Below, piece after piece: positions 10,150-17,465 of a stretch of 64,000 bases of DNA. Positions within the stretch are counted from its first letter, which is position 1; every line of letters begins with the position of its first letter. Where the stretch lies: IMG/VR virus record IMGVR_UViG_3300031963_011573, positions 42,061 to 106,060 of that record; one strand, given 5' to 3'. The translations under genes were made by a program, and so were the position numbers. The notes under the pieces were generated by a model, which saw only the letters and a list, made by a program, of their open reading frames with translations, was not told where the DNA came from and made no database searches. This DNA is from a virus.

Positions 10150-10575
10150 ATGGTAAAATTATCTCAACTACTAAAAGAAATATATGCTGAACCTAATAAA
10201 TTTAATTATCCCCCATTAATTAAATCTCTTACAGAATATATGTTGGGAAAAGGAATGAATATTCGTCCTTTACCTAAAGTAAAATTTGTTGATGATGATA
10301 TTGAAAATTCCCAAAATTTCTTTGGAAAAACAGCATATTATAACCCGAATGAAAAATCAATAGTTTTATACACTTATGGGCGTCACCCAAAAGATATAAT
10401 GCGTTCGTTTGCTCATGAAATGATTCACCATGAACAAAATTGTGAAGGGCGTTTAGGTAATACTCCTACTACTAATATCAATGAAGATGATTATCTATAT
10501 GAATTAGAAAAAGAAGCTAATACATTAGGAACCATGATATTTAGAGAATGGACAGACAAAATAACAAATAATTAA
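10150..10575 (+). CDS. HExxH metalloprotease-like protein with capsid-targeting-like N-terminus
   Basis: A 141-residue protein. The zinc-binding signature H89-E90-M-I-H93 (FAHEMIHHEQ) sits in a helix, and a Glu-rich segment (ELEKEAN, 118-124) offers a third metal ligand, as in gluzincin-type peptidases. The first 11 residues (MVKLSQLLKEI) match the shared N-terminal peptide of this gene cluster, with an LKE tripeptide that the phage prohead protease could cut. It may therefore be packaged inside the head. The substrate is unknown and proteolysis is inferred from the motif alone. The next gene begins 2 bases after the stop. Confidence 0.6.
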   Translation: MVKLSQLLKEIYAEPNKFNYPPLIKSLTEYMLGKGMNIRPLPKVKFVDDDIENSQNFFGKTAYYNPNEKSIVLYTYGRHPKDIMRSFAHEMIHHEQNCEGRLGNTPTTNINEDDYLYELEKEANTLGTMIFREWTDKITNN

Positions 10576-10576
10576 T

Positions 10577-11149
10577 ATGTCAGATAACGTTTTAAAAAAA
10601 CAATTCCAAAAAAACGACGTAGAACGCCTACGTAACCTTATTAAAGGTAAACACGGTGACCGAACCACAGTAGGAATTGGTTATAACGGAGAAATAATAG
10701 AAGACCATAAAGAAGGTGATATTTGGGAACAAGGAGGTAAAACTTGGACTATTCGAGATGGAATTAAAGAAAATATCACTAAACTAGATAAATTTAAAAA
10801 AGTAGCAGTTCCTTTATTTTGCCCTGATTGCAAACAAATTATGGATAAACAATTAGATCCACATTATTTTAAATCATATGGTCATTGTCTAGATTGTAGA
10901 ACAAAATTTGAAACTCAACTTAAACTAGAAGGCAAATGGGAGGAATACACTAATTCTACATTCAATGCCGAAATAGATAAACAAATAGAAGAATATAAAG
11001 GTTATTTTGAATCACTCCTTTCAGAAGGAAACCAAGACTATGTTTCCGAAAATGGTGAAATTCAAAAATGGGTTGGTGGAATAGATAAAGAGCGTGCTCA
11101 AAACGCTTTAGATGAGATGGTTAAACACTTAAATTCTTTAAAAAAATAA
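10577..11149 (+). CDS. Zinc-ribbon protein of unknown function
   Basis: A 190-residue protein. Two CxxC knuckles (C82/C85 in FCPDC and C104/C107 in HCLDC) form a probable structural zinc ribbon. The N-terminal part (1-70) is basic, with WTIRDGIKENITKLDKFKK before the ribbon; the C-terminal part is helical and charged. The family resembles a conserved hypothetical of T4-like phages. Its stop overlaps the next start by one base (TAATG). A nucleic-acid-binding role is possible but unproven. Confidence 0.5.
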   Translation: MSDNVLKKQFQKNDVERLRNLIKGKHGDRTTVGIGYNGEIIEDHKEGDIWEQGGKTWTIRDGIKENITKLDKFKKVAVPLFCPDCKQIMDKQLDPHYFKSYGHCLDCRTKFETQLKLEGKWEEYTNSTFNAEIDKQIEEYKGYFESLLSEGNQDYVSENGEIQKWVGGIDKERAQNALDEMVKHLNSLKK

Positions 11150-11772
11150 TGGAAACTTTTACAATGATAACAACTGTCTTAGTAGCACTAATTACAGCTG
11201 TTGTAGGACCTATAATTGTTAATTGGTTTAAAATTAAAATGGAAAAAAAAGATACCTCTACTCCAATGAGAGATGCTCTTGAAACCTCTACTTTAATTGA
11301 CACCCAATTAGAACAAATAATGGATGAATTAGAAAGTGATCGTATTTGGATAGCCCAATTCCATAATGGAGGCTATTTTTACCCTACAGGCAGATCAATC
11401 CAAAAATTCTCCATATTTTATGAAAAATGTACCCCAGAAACACCTACCATCCAGAATACATTCCAAAACATTCCTGTATCTTTATTTCCTAGAGTATTAT
11501 CCAAAATATACAAAGATAATGAATTATCAATTGAGGATGTAGATATAGAAGAAGATACATATGGTTTAGAATATATAACAACACAATTTGGTACTAAATC
11601 AATTTGTATGGTTGGTTTACATAGTTTAGATAATCATTTAATAGGTGTATTAGCTATTTCCTTTCAAAACCCACACCATATTACAAAAGATGAATGGATT
11701 TATATAAGACAAAAAGTAGGAGTTGTAGGAACACTACTTTCCGAATATTTATACACGACAACAAAAAAATAA
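11149..11772 (+). CDS. Membrane-anchored protein with GAF-like soluble domain
   Basis: A 207-residue protein. One N-terminal transmembrane helix (about 6-27, TTVLVALITAVVGPIIVNWF) is followed by Lys-rich residues, so the C-terminal domain should face the cytoplasm. That domain contains DRIWIAQFHNGGYFYPTG and then alternating strands, a pattern resembling GAF/PAS-type sensor folds. No kinase or cyclase domain is attached. It could be an inner-membrane protein made during infection; function unknown. It is translationally coupled to the preceding gene. Confidence 0.5.
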   Translation: METFTMITTVLVALITAVVGPIIVNWFKIKMEKKDTSTPMRDALETSTLIDTQLEQIMDELESDRIWIAQFHNGGYFYPTGRSIQKFSIFYEKCTPETPTIQNTFQNIPVSLFPRVLSKIYKDNELSIEDVDIEEDTYGLEYITTQFGTKSICMVGLHSLDNHLIGVLAISFQNPHHITKDEWIYIRQKVGVVGTLLSEYLYTTTKK

Positions 11773-11774
11773 AA

Positions 11775-12314
11775 ATGGACAATTTTGACTTAAAAAAATT
11801 CTTAAAAGAAAGTAAAGCTCTAGAGAATTTAAACCCTATACTAAAAAAAGAAAACCTTAGTGAAGGTAACATGCGTGGTAAAATCCGCGAAATGATTTTA
11901 GCTGAATTGGGAAACCCAGATGACTATGATTATGATCCAAATGATGATTACGGGGATGATGAATCTAGTTATTTTCCTCATATGCAAGGTTTAGAAGATG
12001 AACCTGAAAGTGAATTAGAGGAAGCTAAAAAGAAAAAAGACGAAGAAGTAGAAGATGTTGAAACAACTGATACTGAAACAACTGATACAACTGAAGAAAT
12101 GCCTGCTGAGGAAGCGCCTGCTGAAGATGCACCTGCTGATGGAGGTGGTTTAGAAGATGTAGCTGCAAACATGGAAGGTACTGAAGGTGAATTAATGGAC
12201 CATTTAATGAGTGCATTTAAAATTGCTAAAGGTATGAACAATGAAAAACTTGAAACACAAGTTGGAAACACACTTAAATTTTTCGTTAGCGAATATATTG
12301 GTGGAGGAGAATAG
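11775..12314 (+). CDS. Acidic protein with capsid-targeting-like N-terminus
   Basis: The start at ATG 11775, 2 bases after the previous stop, gives 179 residues. I prefer it to upstream in-frame ATGs that lie inside the preceding gene, because the result matches its neighbours: MDNFDLKKFLKES is nearly the same opening as the protein at 19353. A second cluster of LxE/IxE sites follows (LSE, then IREMILAEL at 37-45). Residues 46-140 are a very acidic Asp/Glu/Thr/Pro linker with EEAPAEDAPA repeats, and a helical C-terminal domain ends with EYIGGGE. Probably an internal or scaffold-associated head protein; exact role unknown. Confidence 0.55.
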   Translation: MDNFDLKKFLKESKALENLNPILKKENLSEGNMRGKIREMILAELGNPDDYDYDPNDDYGDDESSYFPHMQGLEDEPESELEEAKKKKDEEVEDVETTDTETTDTTEEMPAEEAPAEDAPADGGGLEDVAANMEGTEGELMDHLMSAFKIAKGMNNEKLETQVGNTLKFFVSEYIGGGE

Positions 12315-12345
12315 TAATTAATTAAATCTATATAAAATAAAATCT

Positions 12346-12519
12346 ATGAACACAACAGAAATTTTAGAAGCAATCAAAGTTGCTGTAGCTGATTTAGAGG
12401 CAAACCATGCTAAATCTTCAAAAGCAGCTCGTGGTAGAGCACGTAGTGCAGCTAACACAATTAAAAAACTAGCAGCTGAATTTAAAAAGACTTCAACTGC
12501 AGAAGACAAAGAAGCATAA
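12346..12519 (+). CDS. Small Ala/Lys-rich, histone-like protein
   Basis: A 57-residue gene filling the gap between its neighbours, starting at ATG 12346 and ending at TAA 12517-12519, two bases before the next ATG. The protein is helical and rich in Ala, Lys and Arg, with SSKAARGRARSAANTIKK in the centre, similar in composition to small histone H1-like or DNA-condensing proteins. The first 19 residues are acidic/hydrophobic (EILEAIKVAVADLEA). DNA binding is only a compositional guess. Spacing and codon use support a real gene. Confidence 0.5.
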   Translation: MNTTEILEAIKVAVADLEANHAKSSKAARGRARSAANTIKKLAAEFKKTSTAEDKEA

Positions 12520-12520
12520 A

Positions 12521-13402
12521 ATGCAAAAAAAAAGAACCGAAAATTCAATTGAAAAATCCAACGGAACTTCCGTTGGATCTTTTGGTTCTTTAACTGAAGG
12601 ATTTATCCCAACACCTGAACAATCAAAGGAAATAGTAGATAAATTCAAATCCATTATCAACACTCGTTTAGATAAACTATATGATACTAGAGGAGCAGAT
12701 GGAGAATTATACGCTTATGGCATTGCTGTTAATCAAGTAAAGAAAAAAGCAGAATCGGGTGCTGAAACACCTGAAGAAACACCAACAGAAGAACCAATGG
12801 ATAAAGAAACTAAATTAAAAGAAATGATTCAAGCGGCTTTATCTAAGCCTTTAAATGAAAAGAAAAAATCTTTCCCTGATTTGACAGGTGATGGTAAAGT
12901 AACTCAAGCTGATATTTTAAAAGCACGAGGGGTTGAATTAGAGGAAGACCTTGATTTAGGTCACCAAGATGATGAACCACACATGCTTAAATCTGATTTA
13001 TATGATATTGGGAAATATGCTATAGAACTTTATAAAATAGTTGATCAATTTGAAGGTGAACAAGAAGTTGATTTCCCACACTGGTGGCAAGCAAAAATTG
13101 TTAAAGCCAAAGAACTTATATCTTCAGCAAAACATTATCTTGAATTTGAGATAAAAGAACCTCAAATCGATGCTATGGTAGATGTAGTTTCTGAAGAAGA
13201 TGTAATTGATGAAAAATTAAAACCTTCTATGGGTGCAGGAGCATATGTTAAAGATTTTGAAAAATCTGAAGCACCTCAATTTAAAGGTAAATCTGAAAAG
13301 AAAAAACAAAAAATGGCGGTAGCTGCTTATCTGTCTGCTAAAGATAAAACTAAGAAAAAAATAAAAGAAGCTATTTTAGCTAAATTTAAAAATAAACAAT
13401 GA
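12521..13402 (+). CDS. Lys/Glu-rich protein with EF-hand-like loop
   Basis: A 293-residue protein of low-complexity Lys/Glu/Pro stretches and two helical regions. Residues 117-137 contain SFPDLTGDGKVTQADILKAR, a DxTGDGKxT calcium-loop-like motif I associate with a recurring element of T4-like phage head-region proteins. An internal LKEMIQAALSKPLNE (99-112) resembles the IREMIxAEL elements at 11775 and 30160. Residues 145-200 form a helical domain with HWWQAKIVKAKELI. The C-terminus is strongly basic. The first Met is used; later in-frame starts are possible. It overlaps the next gene by 4 bases (ATGA). Confidence 0.5.
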   Translation: MQKKRTENSIEKSNGTSVGSFGSLTEGFIPTPEQSKEIVDKFKSIINTRLDKLYDTRGADGELYAYGIAVNQVKKKAESGAETPEETPTEEPMDKETKLKEMIQAALSKPLNEKKKSFPDLTGDGKVTQADILKARGVELEEDLDLGHQDDEPHMLKSDLYDIGKYAIELYKIVDQFEGEQEVDFPHWWQAKIVKAKELISSAKHYLEFEIKEPQIDAMVDVVSEEDVIDEKLKPSMGAGAYVKDFEKSEAPQFKGKSEKKKQKMAVAAYLSAKDKTKKKIKEAILAKFKNKQ

Positions 13403-13863
13403 CCCGCAACCAACTAAAAGATAGAATTAGAAACCTAGTAAAACAATCATATTCCCAACAAACTATTACCCCAGAGGAAGCTGTTCAATATGATGAGTTA
13501 ACTAAATTTCCTGAACTGAAAAAAGTTATAGTTGATTTATTGACAAACGAATATGATAATTTTTTGGAATCTATTGATTGGGTTGCTCCACGTCCTACTA
13601 CATTTAGAATTAACTTAAAAAACGGACAAGAATTTTATCTAATTTATGGTAAACGCAGTTGGATTGCCCAAATAGAAGGCAAAAAATATTATCTAAAAAA
13701 CCTCCCAGAAGAACAACGTGCGGCAGAATCTATAGCTCAAATTTTGAGATATGGAACCCCTGAGAAAAAATCTGAAGAAGAATTTGAACCAGAAGCTGGA
13801 GCAGAAACTCCACCTGCTGAAGAAACACCACCAGCTGAAGAAACACCACCAACAGAAGCATAA
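13399..13863 (+). CDS. Conserved hypothetical protein with acidic Pro-rich tail
   Basis: A 154-residue protein. The N-terminal helix (MTRNQLKDRIRNLVKQS) resembles the openings of neighbouring candidate internal head proteins but lacks the (L/I)xE tripeptide. The central alpha/beta domain (50-115) includes TFRINLKNGQEFYLIYGKRSWIA, a compact beta meander. The C-terminus is a PPAEETPPAEE repeat, disordered and acidic. Both ends overlap neighbours (ATGA at the start, TAATG at the stop), so it lies inside an operon. Function not recognised. Confidence 0.45.
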   Translation: MTRNQLKDRIRNLVKQSYSQQTITPEEAVQYDELTKFPELKKVIVDLLTNEYDNFLESIDWVAPRPTTFRINLKNGQEFYLIYGKRSWIAQIEGKKYYLKNLPEEQRAAESIAQILRYGTPEKKSEEEFEPEAGAETPPAEETPPAEETPPTEA

Positions 13864-14750
13864 TGGATATTTTAGAAAAATTTTTAAATAGTATAGCTTA
13901 CAAGTTTCCTAAAGGATATCCTGATATGAAGGATCCTAACGATGTTGAATTGCTTCATAAGTTATTAAATGAAGTAATTGATTTAGAAGAATTAAAAACC
14001 AAACCTCATTGGGATGAACGAATTAAGGAAAGAGGTACTATATTAGATATAATTAGTTTTCCTAAAGATTATCCTTTATCTAAACAAGAAGTTATTAAAC
14101 AAATTGAAGATGAACTTAATAGGAGAGCTATCAATTTAGAAAAACTTAAAGAAGTTCCATTATCTCTTCCATATAAAATAGGATACAAATTATTCAAACC
14201 ACTACTTAATTATAACGGGAAAAATATATCTCTTGATTTAAAAGTTGAATATACTGTTAAAGGTATTAAAAAAATAGGAATAGGGAACTCATTTGTGGCT
14301 GTAATAAATAATGATACATTAATTACTTTACTATTATTACCAAGTGATGATAATCCTACTATAGAATTATCTTTAGAAAAGCACGAAGAAAGAGAATATG
14401 GAAAACCTAAACCAATAAAAATAATTTCTTCAAGTAATTATGAATTTATCATTACTCCTAAACCAGAAAGCTCTCAATTAATTAAAATTACAGATCTACC
14501 ATATAAAGTAAAAACTTCATATCGTCCTGGAACAACTTTTACTCATGACAAATATGGAACTGGAACTATTATAGCAGCAGCCTCCGCTGGGACTAGATCA
14601 GGTGAGCCTGATAGTAGAGGAATAGTCGATTGGGTTGAAGTAGATTTTGGTAAACCATATGTTTTAGGCGGGCAATTTAAAAAAACAAGAACTATAAAAG
14701 ACGTATATACTTCAATTTCTCCTGACTTAGACTCCCCAGCAGCTGAATAA
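13863..14750 (+). CDS. Hypothetical protein with UvrD-C/KOW-like beta module
   Basis: A 295-residue protein. The N-terminal helical segment (about 1-110, EKFLNSIAYKFPKGYPDM) is followed by a beta-rich middle. Residues 221-265 (THDKYGTGTI, then VDWVEVDFG) look like the small beta barrel with a xHxxxGxGxI signature at the end of UvrD-type helicases and other Tudor/KOW-like proteins. It ends in DSPAAE, and Ala-Ala-containing tails recur at 17454 and 20327. No catalytic residues are evident. The stop lies 56 bases before the metallophosphoesterase gene, where a new promoter seems to begin. Confidence 0.4.
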   Translation: MDILEKFLNSIAYKFPKGYPDMKDPNDVELLHKLLNEVIDLEELKTKPHWDERIKERGTILDIISFPKDYPLSKQEVIKQIEDELNRRAINLEKLKEVPLSLPYKIGYKLFKPLLNYNGKNISLDLKVEYTVKGIKKIGIGNSFVAVINNDTLITLLLLPSDDNPTIELSLEKHEEREYGKPKPIKIISSSNYEFIITPKPESSQLIKITDLPYKVKTSYRPGTTFTHDKYGTGTIIAAASAGTRSGEPDSRGIVDWVEVDFGKPYVLGGQFKKTRTIKDVYTSISPDLDSPAAE

Positions 14751-14753
14751 GTA

Positions 14754-14785
14754 TTTGGTTTTATAAAAAACTTTTCTTATATTTA
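14754..14785 (+). promoter_or_regulatory. Candidate host-type (-33/-7) promoter
   Basis: TTTGG at 14754-14758 and TATATTTA at 14778-14785 are 19 bases apart, close to the Bacteroidota pattern TTTG - 19 to 21 bases - TAnnTTTG. It lies between the end of the 13863 gene and the ATG at 14807, giving a short untranslated leader. A similar TTTTTTCTTATATT stretch precedes the primase (8427-8440). Matching is by eye, and the final base of the -7 box is A, not G. Confidence 0.3.
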
Positions 14786-14806
14786 AATCAAACTTCAAAA
14801 TAAATT

Positions 14807-15904
14807 ATGGAAGAAAACTCAAAAGTTATATCATCAGAAATTACTAATCGTGTAATTACAGTAGAAGATCTTTTAAATATATATAATGTATCTTTAGATA
14901 AATGGGAAATTGAAAAACAAATCCTCAACACATGGGAAGTTGGTGCGAAAGGACCAGATAATAAAATTGTTACTACTCCTTTATTTCAAGTAAAAGTTTG
15001 GTTAAAAAATAAACAAACTGAAATATTAAAAAATATTCGAGAAGAATTTATTGAAGATATTAAAAAATTATCTCCTAAAGTTGAAAAAATAAACTATAAA
15101 CAAAAAGTAGATAAATACCCATTATTATTAGAAATTAATATATTTGATTTACATTTAGGTAAAATAGCATGGTCTGAAGAAACTAACCATGATTATAATT
15201 TAGAAATAGCAAGTACTATATTTAACCAATGTATAAATGAATTTATTGAAGAAACATCTAATAAAAATATAGACCGTATAGTTTTCCCTGTAGGAAATGA
15301 TTTTTTTAACTCAGACAGATCTCATCCTTTTAATAGTACAACTAAAGGCACACCACAAGAAGAAGACGCTAGATGGCAAAAAACATTTAGGTTAGGACGT
15401 CAATTATTAGTAGAAGCTATAAATAAACTTCAATATATTGCCCCTGTAGATGTGATTATGATTCCTGGTAATCATGATTTTGAAAGGAATTTTTATTTAG
15501 GTGATTCATTAGAAAGTTGGTTTTACAACAATGAAAATGTAACTGTAGATAATTCTGCAAATCCTAGAAAATATTATAAATACGGTGAAGTATTAATTGG
15601 TTATACGCATGGTAATGAAGAGAAAATAACTGATTTACCTTTAATTATGGCTAATGAAAAACCAACAGATTGGGCATTATCAACTTATAGAGAATTCCAT
15701 TTAGGTCACTTACACCATAAAAAAGAAATTAAATTCAAATCCACAGAAGAATACCAAGGAGTAATCATTAGATATTTCAATTCATTATCAGGTTCCGACT
15801 CATGGCATCATAAAAAAGGATACGTTGGAGCTAAACGTTCTGCTGAAGCATTACTCTGGGATAAAACTAAAGGTTTAAAAAATAATATCTATTTTACTTT
15901 ATGA
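14807..15904 (+). CDS. Calcineurin-like metallophosphoesterase
   Basis: A 365-residue protein with all motifs of the superfamily: D114-x-H116 (IFDLHLGK), GND at 163-165, GNHDFER at 221-227, GYTHGN at 265-270, and HLGHLHH at 298-304. These bind two metal ions and hydrolyse phosphoesters. The N-terminal 100 residues are helical and hold the sequence WEVGAKGPDNK. Phage enzymes of this type are predicted DNA phosphatases or nucleases; the substrate cannot be read here. The stop overlaps the next start (ATGA-type, 4 bases). Confidence 0.8.
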   Translation: MEENSKVISSEITNRVITVEDLLNIYNVSLDKWEIEKQILNTWEVGAKGPDNKIVTTPLFQVKVWLKNKQTEILKNIREEFIEDIKKLSPKVEKINYKQKVDKYPLLLEINIFDLHLGKIAWSEETNHDYNLEIASTIFNQCINEFIEETSNKNIDRIVFPVGNDFFNSDRSHPFNSTTKGTPQEEDARWQKTFRLGRQLLVEAINKLQYIAPVDVIMIPGNHDFERNFYLGDSLESWFYNNENVTVDNSANPRKYYKYGEVLIGYTHGNEEKITDLPLIMANEKPTDWALSTYREFHLGHLHHKKEIKFKSTEEYQGVIIRYFNSLSGSDSWHHKKGYVGAKRSAEALLWDKTKGLKNNIYFTL

Positions 15905-16413
15905 AACCAGCAGATTTAGTTACACCTGAATTAATTCAATATTGTATTCAATTTAACACAATAGTGGTTTTAGGTTACACTAAAACAGGTAAACTTCCAA
16001 TAGCTAAAAAAATTGCCCAAGAATTAGATCGTCCTTTATTTATTTCTGATGAGTATTTAGAATTAAAAGATCCATTAGATGCTTTTATGAGTGATGTTAC
16101 TTGGCATCAAAGAAGAGGAAATCAAATAGTAATTGAAGGTACTTTATGTTTTAGATTATTAAGAAAAGGTTTAGAATTATCTAATTTTAATACTGATTTA
16201 ATTATCAAAACTAAATGTAATGATGAAACAATAAAACATTTTTATAGAATAGATGGTGAGGAATCTAAAATTAAACGAGCTCTCTCATTTAATCAAGGTT
16301 TAAATAAAATATGGGATGAATATAGAGGAATATTACAAACTAAAACATATAATGAAATCCCTAAATTTATAGAATTAGAAACCACACTCCCTGAATATTC
16401 GTATTTCTCATAA
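15901..16413 (+). CDS. P-loop kinase-like protein
   Basis: A 170-residue protein. A Walker A loop G25-YTKTG-K31 follows a hydrophobic strand (TIVVLGYTKTGK), and residues 76-80 (IVIEG) fit a second strand carrying an acidic residue, as in small-molecule kinases. The usual Ser/Thr after the Walker Lys is replaced by Leu (GKLP), which is unusual and may weaken nucleotide binding. Coupled to the metallophosphoesterase by a 4-base overlap, it may form an end-processing pair (kinase and phosphatase). That pairing is inference. Confidence 0.5.
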   Translation: MKPADLVTPELIQYCIQFNTIVVLGYTKTGKLPIAKKIAQELDRPLFISDEYLELKDPLDAFMSDVTWHQRRGNQIVIEGTLCFRLLRKGLELSNFNTDLIIKTKCNDETIKHFYRIDGEESKIKRALSFNQGLNKIWDEYRGILQTKTYNEIPKFIELETTLPEYSYFS

Positions 16414-16423
16414 TATTTATTAA
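16413..16423 (+). promoter_or_regulatory. Candidate phage promoter motif before the ParB-like gene
   Basis: ATATTTATTAA lies 6 bases before the ATG at 16430 and overlaps the end of the preceding gene's stop region. Same family as the other ATATTTATAA sites. Confidence 0.4.
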
Positions 16424-16429
16424 CATATT

Positions 16430-16888
16430 ATGATTAAATTAATTAATTTACTCAAAGAAATTACTGGGTTCTCAAATTGGAAAATACCTTCCTCGTCTCA
16501 ACTTAAACAAGAGTTTAAGATAGAACAAGAAATGAAGGGTAATGAATTTTGGGAAGATGAAGAAGCTTTTTTAAATGCTGTTAAAAACGGTAAAATTGTA
16601 ACTGTTACTCCTTCTGAAGATCAAGATATAGATTATAGAAGCGGAACCGAATCATATGAAGAACTTTTAGGTCTTATTAAATCATATCGATCATATCCTG
16701 AATTTAGAAATGAAAAAACATTGCAATCTATTTATGATGGATTTAAAAATAATTCTCCTATGGATTTACCGATAATTATAGAAGACGATAACGGGTATAG
16801 AAGAATTTTTTCTGGGAATACAAGAATGGATATAGCTTTTCAATTAGGTATAAACCCGAAAGTATTACTCATTAAAGGAGATTTATGA
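16430..16888 (+). CDS. ParB-like domain protein with capsid-targeting-like N-terminus
   Basis: A 152-residue protein. The C-terminal half resembles a ParB/Srx-type nuclease-like domain: LPIIIEDDNGYRRIFSGNTR then MDIAFQLGINPKVLLI (113-148), the usual strand - GxHR-like loop - helix arrangement with GNTR in place of GxxR. The first 11 residues (MIKLINLLKEI) share the LLKE peptide of the candidate packaged proteins. It overlaps the next gene by 4 bases, and both open with the same peptide. It could bind DNA and possibly CTP, or act as a nuclease; which one is not shown by the sequence. Confidence 0.55.
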   Translation: MIKLINLLKEITGFSNWKIPSSSQLKQEFKIEQEMKGNEFWEDEEAFLNAVKNGKIVTVTPSEDQDIDYRSGTESYEELLGLIKSYRSYPEFRNEKTLQSIYDGFKNNSPMDLPIIIEDDNGYRRIFSGNTRMDIAFQLGINPKVLLIKGDL

Positions 16889-17454
16889 TTAGATTAGTAG
16901 ATTTATTAAAAGAAATAAACGAGGCCAAACAAGTAGGAGACATCTATCATTTTACTGATACTGATACTATAACCTCTATGATCAAAGATTATGGAGGCAT
17001 AACCTTAGACCCTTCATTCTCTAGCTTTGCAGCAGATAAGTACTATTCCTTTACCAGAAACCCCAACTTAGGCACTCTTTCAGAAGAAAAACACCACGTT
17101 AGAATAAAACTTAATGGAGATAAAATGTCCAATAAATATAAATTTGAGCCATATGCTGATTTAGAAAGTGGTGAAGATTTATACTCTAAAAACGCTCCTA
17201 ATTATGAATCTGAAGAACGAATTAATTCTAAAAAATATGGAGAAATAAATTTAACTCCATATATTGAAGAAATAACTATCATTAGTCCTGATAGTTTTAA
17301 AGAATATCTTGAAAGTTATCATTCTGGTACTAAATATTATGATGAAATATTAAATGATTATAATTTTGTTTTAGATTGGATTAAATCTAAAAATATACCT
17401 CTTAAATTCTCCCAAGCTAGATCCACATCCTCCATTAGGAGAGCAGCTGAATAA
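16885..17454 (+). CDS. ART-like (ADP-ribosyltransferase fold) protein with capsid-targeting-like N-terminus
   Basis: A 189-residue protein opening with MIRLVDLLKEI. Residues 20-60 read IYHFTDTDTITSMI, then a beta strand and YYSFTRNPNL, followed by VRIKLNGDKMSNKYKFEPY, an ESEERINSKK segment (about 109-118) and PYIEEITII. This order (YHxT, SFTR, LDG-like strand, E-E-R-I, YIEEI) resembles phage proteins with an ADP-ribosyltransferase-like fold. A catalytic Glu could lie in ESEERI. T4 packages the ART Alt in its head, which makes the signal peptide notable. Activity is unproven. Confidence 0.5.
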   Translation: MIRLVDLLKEINEAKQVGDIYHFTDTDTITSMIKDYGGITLDPSFSSFAADKYYSFTRNPNLGTLSEEKHHVRIKLNGDKMSNKYKFEPYADLESGEDLYSKNAPNYESEERINSKKYGEINLTPYIEEITIISPDSFKEYLESYHSGTKYYDEILNDYNFVLDWIKSKNIPLKFSQARSTSSIRRAAE

Positions 17455-17464
17455 TATTTATTAA
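17454..17464 (+). promoter_or_regulatory. Candidate phage promoter motif before the Cys-rich protein gene
   Basis: ATATTTATTAA ends one base before the ATG at 17466 and overlaps the stop of the preceding gene. Transcription from it would be leaderless. Confidence 0.4.
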
Positions 17465-17465
17465 T

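Noticed and set aside
12521-13402. Capsid-targeting peptide on the 12521 protein.
   Set aside because: Its first 20 residues do not fit the hydrophobic-(L/I)xE pattern; only an internal LKEMIQAAL resembles it, so it is not counted among the eleven.
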